Shown here in pieces: positions 56,615-64,000 of a stretch of DNA of 64,000 nt; positions within the stretch are counted from its first letter, which is position 1; each line of letters opens with the position of its first letter. The stretch lies in assembly GCA_041397365.1 (NCBI GenBank), contig JAWKWT010000001.1, positions 1 through 64,000 on the forward strand, in the 5' to 3' direction. A model generated the notes under the pieces. The model had not been told where the DNA came from and searched no databases. It saw only the letters and a program-made list of their open reading frames with translations. Made by a program: the position numbers and the translations under genes. This DNA is from P52-10 sp041397365 (GTDB taxonomy: Bacteria; Pseudomonadota; Alphaproteobacteria; Rhizobiales; Xanthobacteraceae).

Positions 56615-56857
56615 TCACGATCCGGCGGCGCATTGCCGTTCATGCCCCAGCCGCCAGTTCTCGAACGCGCGGCGCACGCAATACGACCGCAGCAGCGAGA
56701 CGCCGGTGAACACCGCGCCGAGCGCGAGATTTTCCCCGAGCGTCGGCCACAGCCCGAACAGCGGAAACACGGCGATCTGCGTCATGACCGCCAGCACGTA
56801 TCCGATCACAACATTCGCCGCAGCCTCCAACAGCGACATGCGGCGGCTTTGCATCAT
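56615..56857 (-). CDS. DUF7220-like small membrane protein
   Basis: An 80-aa protein starting MMQSRRMSLLEAAANVVIGY, with two hydrophobic segments (about 12-34 and 41-60) separated by a short loop (FGLWPTLGEN), and a basic C-terminus RRAFENWRLGH. This matches the small two-helix phage membrane family. It overlaps the methyltransferase stop by 4 bp, so it is in the same operon. Confidence 0.75.
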   Translation of the reverse strand: MMQSRRMSLLEAAANVVIGYVLAVMTQIAVFPLFGLWPTLGENLALGAVFTGVSLLRSYCVRRAFENWRLGHERQCAAGS

Positions 56858-58098
56858 GCCGCGATCCGCTCGGTCCGAAGCGTCTCAAAGGTGCGGTCGC
56901 TGCCGGCGAGCGTCGCCGCGATCCCGGTGTGGCGCTGGAAGCGCTCGATGATGACGTCGCAGTAGCGCGGATCGAGCTCCATGGCGACGCAGACCCGGAC
57001 GATTGATTCGGCCGCGATCAAAGTCGATCCCGATCCGGCAAACGGCTCATAGATCAAGTCGCCTCTGGTGCTGTTGTTGATCATCGGCCGGCGCATGCAC
57101 TCGACCGGCTTCTGCGTGCCGTGGACCGTCGCCTCGTCCTCTTCGGCGCCGGCCCCGATTGTCCACAGGGTCGTCTGATCGCGCGCGCCCTGCCAGTGCG
57201 CGTCGCTGCGCACCGCGTAGAAGCACGGCTCGTGCTGCCAATGATAATCGCCGCGGCCCAGCACTAGACGAGGCTTGGCCCAGATGATCTGCGCCCGAAT
57301 CTTGAAGTCGCAGGCCTCCAGGCTTTCCGCCACGGTCCGCGACCGAACACCGGAGTGCCAGACGTAAGCTGCGTCTCCTGGAAACAGGGCCCATGCCTCG
57401 CGCCAGTCGGCGCGATCGTCATTGCTGACCTTGCCGGTGCGAGCCGTGGCCGAGACGCCTGCCTCGTTGCGCCAGTTCGGATCGTACTCGACGCCGTAAG
57501 GCGGGTCCGTCACCATCAGGTGCGGACGCTTGCCGTCGAGCAGCCGCTCGACATCGGTCGCGACAGTAGCGTCGCCGCACAGCAAGCGGTGGGCGCCAAG
57601 CAGCCAAAGGTCGCCCGGTATTGTCACCGCCTCGGTCGGAGGCTCGGGAACGTCGTCCTCGCCGTCCGCCCCGGCTTCTCCGTCGAGGCCGTCGAGCAGG
57701 CGATCGAGCTCGTCTTCCCCGAAACCAAGCAGCTCGAGGTCGACGCCGTCCTCCTTGAGACGGCCGAGTTCGGCGGCGAGCAACGCTTCGTCCCAACCGG
57801 CATTGAGCGCAATGCGATTATCGGCGAGACGGAAGGCCCTTGCCTGCGCATCGGTCAGATGCGCCAGCCGAATGACTGGCACGTTGGAAAGCCCGAGGCG
57901 TTTGGCGGCGATCAGCCGACCGTGGCCGGCGATCAGCACGCCCCGCTCGTCAACGAGGCACGGCACGTTAAAGCCGAACTCCGCGATCGAGCCGGCGATC
58001 TGCGCGACCTGCTCGTCCGGGTGCGTCCTGGCGTTCGCGACGTAGGGCAGAAGCCGCTCGATCGGCCACTGTTCGACCGAAAGCTCGTCAGGCGGCAT
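56854..58098 (-). CDS. ParB-domain DNA methyltransferase (DPPY type)
   Basis: A 414-aa protein, ATG 58098 (MPPDELSVEQWPIERLLPYV); longer frames upstream overlap the previous methyltransferase. ParB-like N-terminal domain about 8-95 (HGRLIAAKRLGLSNVPVIRL). The methyltransferase domain has TDPPYGVEYDPNWRNE at about 197, then the C-terminal motif I YEPFAGSGSTLIAAE, giving the beta-class order. DPPY is compatible with adenine-N6 methylation. It overlaps its partner by 11 bp. It probably modifies phage DNA to evade restriction or regulate genes. ParB domains in this fusion may bind DNA. Confidence 0.9.
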   Translation of the reverse strand: MPPDELSVEQWPIERLLPYVANARTHPDEQVAQIAGSIAEFGFNVPCLVDERGVLIAGHGRLIAAKRLGLSNVPVIRLAHLTDAQARAFRLADNRIALNAGWDEALLAAELGRLKEDGVDLELLGFGEDELDRLLDGLDGEAGADGEDDVPEPPTEAVTIPGDLWLLGAHRLLCGDATVATDVERLLDGKRPHLMVTDPPYGVEYDPNWRNEAGVSATARTGKVSNDDRADWREAWALFPGDAAYVWHSGVRSRTVAESLEACDFKIRAQIIWAKPRLVLGRGDYHWQHEPCFYAVRSDAHWQGARDQTTLWTIGAGAEEDEATVHGTQKPVECMRRPMINNSTRGDLIYEPFAGSGSTLIAAESIVRVCVAMELDPRYCDVIIERFQRHTGIAATLAGSDRTFETLRTERIAA

Positions 58099-59476
58099 CG
58101 GCGAGCTCGACGCCGCGCGCCGCCGCGGTCGCCTCGAAGGTGCGCTTGTCATCGGCAAGGACGACCGGTTGATCGGGAAACAGCTTGCGCCATCGCAGGA
58201 TGGCGACGTCGACGTATTCCGGAGCGAGCTCCACCGCCTTGACGACCCGGCCAGTGCGCTCGCCCGCAATCAGGCTCGTGCCCGAACCGGCGAATGGCTC
58301 GTAGATGACGTCGCCATTGTCGCTGTAGGCGCGCATCACGAAGTCGGGCAGCGCCACCGGGAACACGGCCGGGTGATCGGTCTCGATGCCGCGCGCCTTG
58401 TGCCGCGTGACGCGGACGACGCTGTCGGGTATCCGCGTGTCCTGCACGCCTTGTCCGGCGTGACTCCATTCCCCGACATGACCGTCGCGGCTGCGCATGC
58501 CGCCATGCGTGTCGTTGATGTGGCCGGCCCATTTGCACGGCACGATCTTGTTGGGCTTGCGCGCCACCCGATTGAAGTGAAACAGCAACTCGAAGGCCGG
58601 CGCTAAGCGACCGTTCCAATCACCGGGCAATCCCGGCCCCTGGTCCCAAGCGTAGAGCCCGAACCGGCGCCAACCCTGCTCGCGCATCCATTCGAGCCAG
58701 CTTTGCCAATAGGGCTGCCACTCGTTATCGCGGTGGATCAGACCGAGATTGACCAGAACCTGAGCCTCGTTGGTGACCGGCAACTCCTTGAACACGCCCT
58801 GCATGAGCGCATTCCAGTCGCCGACGCCGCCGGTGGTGTAGTCGCGCTGGTTGCCGTAAGGCGGCGACGTGAAGACGAGCGACGCGCGTTTCCCCTCCAT
58901 GACGCGCGAGACCACCGCCGCATCGGTGCTGCTGCCGCAGACGAGACGATGGCGGCCGATCAGCCAGAGATCGCCTGCTCGCGTGACCGGCTGGCGCGGT
59001 GGCGCGGGCGTCTCGTCGGCGGCATCCTCGCCACCGTCGTTGGCGTCGTTTTCGTCGCCGAGCGGCGCCATGAGCGCTTCAAGCTCGGCGTCGGAGAATC
59101 CGGTCAGCGCAAGATCGAAGCCCTCGCCGTTGAGCGCATGCAGTTCGGCCGCGAGCAATTCCTCGTTCCAGCCGGCGTTGAGCGCGAGCTTGTTGTCGGC
59201 GATGACGTAGGCGCGTCGCTGCGCCGGGGTCAGATGGCCGAGCACCACCACCGGCACGGTCTCGATCCCAAGCCGCCGCGCCGCCAGCAACCGTCCATGG
59301 CCGGCGACCACCACGCCCTCGGCGTCGACCAGGATCGGGTTGGTCCAGCCGAACTCGACGATGGATGCCGCGATCTGCGCGACCTGATCGTCCGCGTGGG
59401 TGCGGGCGTTGCGCGCATACGGGATCAGCCGGTCGAGCGGCCAGTGCTCGACCGTGTCGGGCAGTCGGTGCGTCAT
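58088..59476 (-). CDS. ParB-domain DNA methyltransferase (SPPY type)
   Basis: A 462-aa paralogue of the following gene with the same layout: ParB domain about 10-100 (HGRLLAARRLGIETVPVVVL), an acidic linker, and a methyltransferase domain with TSPPYGNQRDY near 205 and YEPFAGSGTSLIAGE near 395. SPPY instead of DPPY is usual for cytosine-N4 enzymes, so the pair may methylate two different bases or sites. First gene of the minus-strand block 59476-56615, with a repeat-rich control region upstream. Confidence 0.9.
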   Translation of the reverse strand: MTHRLPDTVEHWPLDRLIPYARNARTHADDQVAQIAASIVEFGWTNPILVDAEGVVVAGHGRLLAARRLGIETVPVVVLGHLTPAQRRAYVIADNKLALNAGWNEELLAAELHALNGEGFDLALTGFSDAELEALMAPLGDENDANDGGEDAADETPAPPRQPVTRAGDLWLIGRHRLVCGSSTDAAVVSRVMEGKRASLVFTSPPYGNQRDYTTGGVGDWNALMQGVFKELPVTNEAQVLVNLGLIHRDNEWQPYWQSWLEWMREQGWRRFGLYAWDQGPGLPGDWNGRLAPAFELLFHFNRVARKPNKIVPCKWAGHINDTHGGMRSRDGHVGEWSHAGQGVQDTRIPDSVVRVTRHKARGIETDHPAVFPVALPDFVMRAYSDNGDVIYEPFAGSGTSLIAGERTGRVVKAVELAPEYVDVAILRWRKLFPDQPVVLADDKRTFEATAAARGVELADAA

Positions 59477-59510
59477 CTGGTTCGTGGTGAGCGCAGTACC
59501 GCGACGGGCG

Positions 59511-59627
59511 TGGTAACCGGGGCTCGCCTGTTACCAGGCGGTGGGTTACCAGGGCGCAGGCCGAAAACACCAACCGTTGCGGCCCTTTAGGGCACACGGG
59601 CGGCAACGTCGCGTGGTAACCGGTAAC
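59511..59627. promoter_or_regulatory. Five GGTAAC/GTTACC repeats upstream of the ParB-methyltransferase operon
   Basis: GGTAAC occurs at 59512-59517, 59615-59620 and 59622-59627, and GTTACC at 59530-59535 and 59545-59550. TGGTAAC and GTTACCA (59511-59536) form a 7-bp inverted repeat, and GTTACCAGG is directly repeated at 59530 and 59545. They sit in the ~380-bp gene-free interval (59477-59855) upstream of the methyltransferase start (59476, minus strand). This suggests an operator or, since the genes encode methylases, clustered recognition sites. The remainder of the interval (59760-59855) has five GGGTG motifs before the Fic start and nothing else I can support. Confidence 0.5.
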
Positions 59628-59855
59628 TCAGATTTTTGCCCTGCCGGTGGCGAAATTTCGGGCCATTGCCCCCCGCATAGGATATCCGCCAGGAAGGACC
59701 CGCGAGAGGCCCGGCACGCTCGATCCTTTAGTTGCCGGTTGGGCTAATGAAAGGTTCACGGCCTTGCCTTTCCTTAAGTCCGGCCTAATCGGGCGCAATT
59801 GGGTGGACATTCGGGTGGTCTTGCTATTTGGGTGGATTTGGGTGTCTATTCGGGT

Positions 59856-60908
59856 GTGAGCATCCGAACCGACACCATCCGGATCACCCCGGAGATCCTG
59901 GCGCTGATTGCCGAGATCGATGAGTTCAAGGGCGCCTGGCGGGCGCTCGGAACCGTCGCGCCTGAACGGCTGTCGGCGCTGCGGCGTGTCGCCACCATCG
60001 AGAGCATCGGCTCCTCCACCCGGATCGAGGGCAGCAAGCTCTCCGACCGCGAGGTCGAGCGGCTGCTCTCCAACCTCGACATCAAGTCCTTCGCGTCGCG
60101 CGACGAGCAGGAGGTCGCCGGCTATGCCGAAGCGATGGACCTCGTGTTCCGGTCGTGGGACGAGATTACAATCACCGAAAACCACATCAAGCAATTGCAT
60201 CGCGACCTGCTCGTGCACAGCGAGAAGGACGAGCGGCACCGCGGCGGCTACAAGACTGGCCCCAACAACGTTGTAGCCTTCGACCAGGACGGCAAGCATA
60301 TCGGCATCGTGTTCGAGACCGCGACGCCATTCGATACGCCCCGGCTGATGACCGAACTCGTCACCTGGTTTGGCGAAGCAATAGAGGAGAGGCGCCTCCA
60401 TCCTCTGCTCGTCATCGCGATCTTCACGGTCGTATTCCTCGCCATCCATCCGTTCCAGGACGGCAATGGACGGCTCAGCCGCATCCTCACCACGCTGATG
60501 CTGCTGCGCGCCGGCTACGCCTACGTGCCCTACAGCTCGCTTGAGAGCGTCATCGAGCAGAGCAAGGAGGGCTACTACCTGGCCCTGCGGCAGACGCAGG
60601 GAACGATCCGCACCGACAATCCCAACTGGGAGCCGTGGCTTCTGTTCTTCCTGCGCGCGCTGCGCCAGCAGAAGGAGCGGCTGGCGAAAAAGATCGAGCG
60701 CGAGAAGCTCGTGGTCTCAAGCCTGCCGGAACACTCAGTCCAGATTCTCGACCACGTCCGCGAACACGGCCGCGTCAGCATCGGCGAGATCGCCAAGCTG
60801 ACCGGCGTCAGCCGCAACACGCTCAAGGAGCACTTTCGGCAACTGGTCGAGAAGGGCTATCTCGCAAAGCAGGGCGGCGGGCGATCGACCTGGTACGTGC
60901 TGAAGTGA
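59856..60908 (+). CDS. Fic family protein with N-terminal inhibitory motif
   Basis: A 350-aa protein with GTG start 59856 (read VSIRTDTIRITPEILALIAE); an earlier in-frame ATG runs through G/T-rich repeats and is not used. The inhibitory motif (S/T)xxxE(G/N) is STRIEG at residues 54-59, so this is a class II Fic protein. The catalytic motif is HPFQDGNGRLSR at 198-209, intact. A C-terminal winged helix (RVSIGEIAKLTGVSRNTLKE) suggests DNA binding or autoregulation. Fic enzymes usually transfer AMP to a hydroxyl of a target protein. The target is unknown. It faces away from the phage operon and may be cargo. Confidence 0.92.
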   Translation: MSIRTDTIRITPEILALIAEIDEFKGAWRALGTVAPERLSALRRVATIESIGSSTRIEGSKLSDREVERLLSNLDIKSFASRDEQEVAGYAEAMDLVFRSWDEITITENHIKQLHRDLLVHSEKDERHRGGYKTGPNNVVAFDQDGKHIGIVFETATPFDTPRLMTELVTWFGEAIEERRLHPLLVIAIFTVVFLAIHPFQDGNGRLSRILTTLMLLRAGYAYVPYSSLESVIEQSKEGYYLALRQTQGTIRTDNPNWEPWLLFFLRALRQQKERLAKKIEREKLVVSSLPEHSVQILDHVREHGRVSIGEIAKLTGVSRNTLKEHFRQLVEKGYLAKQGGGRSTWYVLK

Positions 60909-61034
60909 ATCGAATTGTCGACGCGCGTCTCGCGATCCTGCCAACCAAACTAGCGAATCCGCGCCATTCTGTCTGAGCGAAAAGTGTCTGGCAGACAATT
61001 TTCCTCTTGGTACTACCCGTTTCGCCATGGCTCA

Positions 61035-61355
61035 ATGGTTTGGTTTCGACGAGGACAGCAAGAATGGCGCGCCAAGTTGAACTCGGAAGGTTTTGAATCC
61101 ACGTCTGAAAGACCAGTTTGAGCTTGAGGTCGTGTCAAGTGAAGCGCGTCTTCGGTTGACCCGCATCTTGCGCACCCGCACCCGCGCTCAGGCGATCCCC
61201 AGATCCGGCTCATTCGTCAAAACGCGGTGGTGAATCTCGCAAACAGTGCAATGGATCGCCCGGTCTATGTGCTCGAACTTGGCGACTGGGATTACGAGCC
61301 CGCAGAGTATGCGTGGCATCAAGGTGAATTAGAACTTGTGATGCGACGCCCCTAA
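61035..61355 (+). pseudogene. Hypothetical ~105-aa gene broken across three frames
   Basis: ATG 61035 reads MVWFRRGQQEWRAKLNSEGF to about 61115, then sense moves to another frame (DQFELEVVSSEARLRLTRIL) and near 61195 to a third (GDPQIRLIRQNAVVNLANSA, then MDRPVYVLELGDWDYEPAEY), ending at TAA 61353-61355. Each piece looks like genuine protein, so I read one gene with two indels. No domain was recognised. It precedes a second damaged gene and the 329-aa gene. Confidence 0.4.
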
Positions 61356-61363
61356 CACCGTTC

Positions 61364-61961
61364 AGCTCGTTGATATCCTGGCGGACCTCATTGCGGCAGG
61401 TACCCTCATGTCAGACGAAGTCAACGGGATACTTGAGATCGGATCGTTGCGGCATTCGGTTCAAAGAAAACGATGACGGCGACGCGACCGCAGAGCTCAC
61501 CAGCATTCCTGACCTGGGAGTGGATGCGCCGCCGGACGAGAATACCAATATTAGGCGGCTGTTCGACCGTATGGATCGAGCGACGCAGGATCGTGACTGG
61601 TCCCTCGTACTGCATACGGCTGCCTCCATCTTTGAGACGCTGGCAAAGCTCGTAGTTCCCAATCCTAACGTTCAGAATCAGAGTTTGGGTGGTTGGTTTG
61701 CCCTGTACCGCAACCATTCGGCTTTGGCCGCGCCCCTTCTAGATGTGATCGAGGCTATCTTCCAACGTCGAAACATCGAAGCCACTGGCTGGTCACGGCT
61801 CCACCCGGGATCCGGCGATCACCGAGGAAGAGGCTATTCAGGTAAACCAACTGACGCGAACGCTCGTGCGCTTAGAACGGGAACTCGCGAACACTACTGC
61901 AACCCCTCCTGCGGTCAGTATGTCGCGAAGCAGGCGGACCCCTCCACGTCACACCCCCTAA
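61364..61961 (+). pseudogene. Abortive-infection-like ~200-aa gene broken across frames
   Basis: Pieces in order: QLVDILADLIAAGTLMSDEV (from about 61364), then from about 61455 IRFKENDDGDATAELTSIPD and RATQDRDWSLVLHTAASIFE, then from about 61790 PLAGHGSTRDPAITEEEAIQ to TAA 61959-61961. The combination of a helical SIFETLAK segment and a C-terminal PLAGHGS motif is like C-terminal domains of abortive-infection-type proteins in bacterial defence loci. Two or more frame breaks make it nonfunctional as written. Its true start is uncertain. Confidence 0.45.
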
Positions 61962-61980
61962 CCACGGTCGGGAATAAGAT

Positions 61981-62970
61981 ATGGCCGCGTTTTCGCTATT
62001 CGACCGCATCACCAAAGACGGCACCCTGTCAGAGCCGAAAGGAGTGCCAGATCCAACATTTGCGCTCCCTTCTACCGTTAATTGGATGCGAGCTCTCAGG
62101 GTATTGGTGGATGATACGGCCATCTCTTTTCGGACTGCGCGTAAATTCTATAGTGGAACGGGAAAGCGAGCGTTCTCTCGAAACGAGGAGAATTCGATTT
62201 TCGAGCAGCTGCTCTTTGCCGTGCATCAATTGTCCGCTTTGGAAGCCCTGAATTCGGCTTCGCGCAAAGCTGATGTTGCAAGGGTCGGCATAGTGACGTG
62301 GTACTACGGCGTCTACGCCGCCGCCTCTGCAATGGTCACGGCGCAAGACGGTTCGTTCCAGGATGACCACACCGGCACGGCCACCGTTTGGGACAGGCAG
62401 ATCGCCTCTCGTGGCCTCGTAATGAGATCCGTTTGCATTGCGTGTTTCATCGTTGGTCAGATTGATGCTGACGTAGAACTTCAGTCGTTAAAGGCGAAAG
62501 GCAACAACTTCGTTCTGACTTCACTTCCCCCAGCAAATCCTGCAGATGCTTATGGTGCATGTTGCGCCTACCTCTCTGGCACTGTGAATTGGTGGCGATG
62601 GCGGGCCGAAGAAGACCTTAAGACCTCACGCGAATTCAAAGCACTTGGCGTCAAAGATTTTCGGACGAAACCTGCGCGAGGGCTACGGGACAGCCGCCTC
62701 AGCAGTCGCAGCGTGGCATTTCTTCATCAGGCATCCAGATATCGCGGGAAGGCGAATTATCGCGAAGCTCTCTTTCTCGGCTACGGTCCCGGAATTGAAC
62801 CGATGTTGGCAAGCTACGTCGACGACCTCGCCAAGGTCCTCGCCGGTTTTGCCACGGCAGCAGGTGCGTTTTGCTCAAAGCGCTTAGGTTCGCCACTGTG
62901 GGACGATTTTGTCGGTAACTTGGAATCGAAGCGATCATTTACGTTCAGTCCTTCTGCAATATGGATCTGA
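61981..62970 (+). CDS. Uncharacterised 329-aa protein, HEPN-like, next to abortive-infection-like gene
   Basis: An intact 329-aa soluble protein (MAAFSLFDRITKDGTLSEPK), starting 19 bp after the damaged gene and probably co-transcribed with it. The region VTWYYGVYAAASAMVTAQDG (about 104-123) resembles the helical core of HEPN-type proteins, but a full RxxxxH motif is not obvious. The third-position GC is lower than in the phage genes, which suggests separate ancestry. Position between the Fic gene and phage replication genes fits a defence cargo. The family assignment is tentative. Confidence 0.55.
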   Translation: MAAFSLFDRITKDGTLSEPKGVPDPTFALPSTVNWMRALRVLVDDTAISFRTARKFYSGTGKRAFSRNEENSIFEQLLFAVHQLSALEALNSASRKADVARVGIVTWYYGVYAAASAMVTAQDGSFQDDHTGTATVWDRQIASRGLVMRSVCIACFIVGQIDADVELQSLKAKGNNFVLTSLPPANPADAYGACCAYLSGTVNWWRWRAEEDLKTSREFKALGVKDFRTKPARGLRDSRLSSRSVAFLHQASRYRGKANYREALFLGYGPGIEPMLASYVDDLAKVLAGFATAAGAFCSKRLGSPLWDDFVGNLESKRSFTFSPSAIWI

Positions 62971-62976
62971 TCGCTT

Positions 62977-63432
62977 TCACCGGGTAACCATCTCTGCGGA
63001 AGAAATGCTTTTCTCGATAAAGCGCCGCTTCGAGATGCCTTTCGGCAGATGGTGCCCGTTGAGTCTCCACGCGATGACGCAGAGCGCGTAGAGCCAATGC
63101 TCGTGCGCCGCTGCACGTTGCAGGCCGACCTTCCAGCATACCGTCTTCCAGCGCTCACCTGAGGCCCGCAGCCACATCACCTTGCGGTCGACCGGCTCCA
63201 GCCACTTGAGCCAGTCGAGCGTCTCCTCCATGCGGCTGATCGCTTCCGCCGTCGGGCGCAGGCGCACCGTGGGCGGCGGCTCTTGCCCGACGAGGTCACT
63301 GAACTCGTAGAGCATCTTGGGCCAGGTGTTGAAGTGGCCGGGCACGCAGACGTTCGGCAAGCGCTTCATGACATCGGCTGCTTCAACGAATCGCTCCTCG
63401 ACCAAGATCTCGGTCCAGCGACGTTGGGTCAT
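62977..63432 (-). CDS. DUF6362-like phage protein
   Basis: A 151-aa protein starting at ATG 63432 (MTQRRWTEILVEERFVEAAD). The C-terminal part, EPVDRKVMWLRASGERWKTV then CWKVGLQRAAAHEHWLYAL, is a helix-turn-helix-like module typical of DUF6362 proteins found between phage primase and terminase regions. The start overlaps the stop of the small upstream frame by 4 bp. It is probably a DNA-binding regulator or packaging helper. Confidence 0.75.
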   Translation of the reverse strand: MTQRRWTEILVEERFVEAADVMKRLPNVCVPGHFNTWPKMLYEFSDLVGQEPPPTVRLRPTAEAISRMEETLDWLKWLEPVDRKVMWLRASGERWKTVCWKVGLQRAAAHEHWLYALCVIAWRLNGHHLPKGISKRRFIEKSISSAEMVTR

Positions 63433-63599
63433 CGCCGACCTCCGTTCCGCCCGTAGAGCTTGGCTCCGAGCTGGCGCACCATCTCGCGCTCGGGCGAGGA
63501 CAGCCTGGTGTCGTCGGCTCTCACGACGAGGACACCCTGGTCGCGCCACCCGTATCGCTTGATGGCCTCTGTTTCCTGCTCGGGAAGTTCCCTGATCAC
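63429..63599 (-). CDS. Small hypothetical protein, 56 aa
   Basis: This GTG-start frame (63599) reads as IRELPEQETEAIKRYGWRDQ after the start and ends RNGGRR with a TGA overlapping the DUF6362 ATG (ATGA). The frame stays open upstream to about 63705 with no better start codon, so the true start is unclear. No domain was recognised. Overlap with the next gene supports its being translated. Confidence 0.4.
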   Translation of the reverse strand: MIRELPEQETEAIKRYGWRDQGVLVVRADDTRLSSPEREMVRQLGAKLYGRNGGRR

Positions 63600-63763
63600 C
63601 CGACGTGCGGGTTCCGGAGGTCGATGCTGGGCCTGTGTGACGGATGTGTCGGATCGCTTCGTTATCCCCTCACCGCGCGCGCGTGCGCGTAACGTTAGTG
63701 TCGAAAGCGTCCGTCACATGCGTCACAGGGTGCTTTTCAGGATCCATTTCCTGCTCCTTGTCG

Positions 63764-64000
63764 TCAGAACTTCATCTCGGTTACTCCGGCCCCGCCTTGG
63801 CGAAGACCGAGCCCTCGAAACCCACGAGTCTTGCGATCCCGGTATGGCTCGAAGCCGCGAGCCGACAGGTTTTCGGAGAAGCGTTTGATCGAGCCGCCAA
63901 ACTCGCCGTTGGCCTCGGCCCAGATCTTCCAAGCGGCGAACAACATGCTGCTCGCCTCGCTGAGGTTCGGCGCTCGGTCGCACCCCTCTTCGAGCCAGCG
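63764..64000 (-). CDS. C-terminus of a phage primase/helicase (partial)
   Basis: It enters from the right edge and stops at 63764. The last ~78 residues read MLFAAWKIWAEANGEFGGSI, then KRFSENLSARGFEPYRDRKT and RGFRGLGLRQ. This is the winged-helix end of P4/VapE-type or D5-like phage primase-helicases, which use it to bind DNA. The catalytic domains lie outside the window. It heads the minus-strand order primase, DUF6362, methyltransferases, terminase. Confidence 0.7.
   Translation of the reverse strand, partial: RWLEEGCDRAPNLSEASSMLFAAWKIWAEANGEFGGSIKRFSENLSARGFEPYRDRKTRGFRGLGLRQGGAGVTEMKF

Overview
The window is high-GC DNA that reads as an alphaproteobacterium, most likely Hyphomicrobiales (Bradyrhizobium/Rhodopseudomonas-like). 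The reasons are gene families typical of that group: the DUF2924 plus large serine recombinase cassette, gene-transfer-agent-like tail proteins (DUF2163, DUF2460, TIM-barrel tail protein, DUF2793), DUF6362, DUF7220, DUF3489 and a Mu Com-like zinc protein. Most of the window is a prophage carrying large accessory insertions.

Layout. (1) 1-1747, minus strand: early phage genes (start of a probable Sak4-like ATPase, two small hypotheticals, a sigma-70-like factor, a Com-like zinc protein). (2) 1826-4074, minus: an orphan 658-aa/91-aa gene pair. (3) 4266-6626, plus: a four-gene recombinase cassette joined by stop/start overlaps. (4) 6718-15579, plus: a restriction island with a Phd antitoxin, a relic of hsdM, a BPTD_3080-type helicase/nuclease, a beta-class DNA methyltransferase gene split by an in-frame amber codon, and a Z1-domain ATPase gene with a frameshift. 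(5) 16281-31570, plus: a tight run of six genes I cannot assign to a known system (multi-pass membrane protein, peptidoglycan-binding-domain protein, probable lipoprotein, three large proteins ending in an intact 2044-aa protein). (6) 31695-55579, minus: a complete siphophage structural module read right to left: terminase small and large subunits, gpW, portal, protease/capsid fusion, DUF2190, head-tail proteins, tail tube, tape measure, GTA-like tail tip, tail fibre. Two plus-strand accessory genes interrupt it: a GTPase-like gene at 49011 and a small gene at 37585. (7) 55686-59476: small genes and two ParB-domain DNA methyltransferases. (8) 59856-62970, plus: a Fic protein and a probable HEPN/abortive-infection-like cluster. 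(9) 62977-64000, minus: DUF6362 and the C-terminus of a phage primase.

How it fits together. The phage module encodes packaging, head and tail, and its two methyltransferases could protect phage DNA from restriction. The plus-strand genes (restriction island, GTPase, Fic, HEPN-like pair, unknown locus) look like cargo, much of it plausibly defensive. That is inference from gene families and position.

Caution. At least ten genes contain single-base frameshifts or an in-frame stop, several at short homopolymer runs, and one pair is mutually compensating. Either the element is decaying or the sequence contains indel errors; raw reads would decide. No tRNA, rRNA or CRISPR array was recognised.
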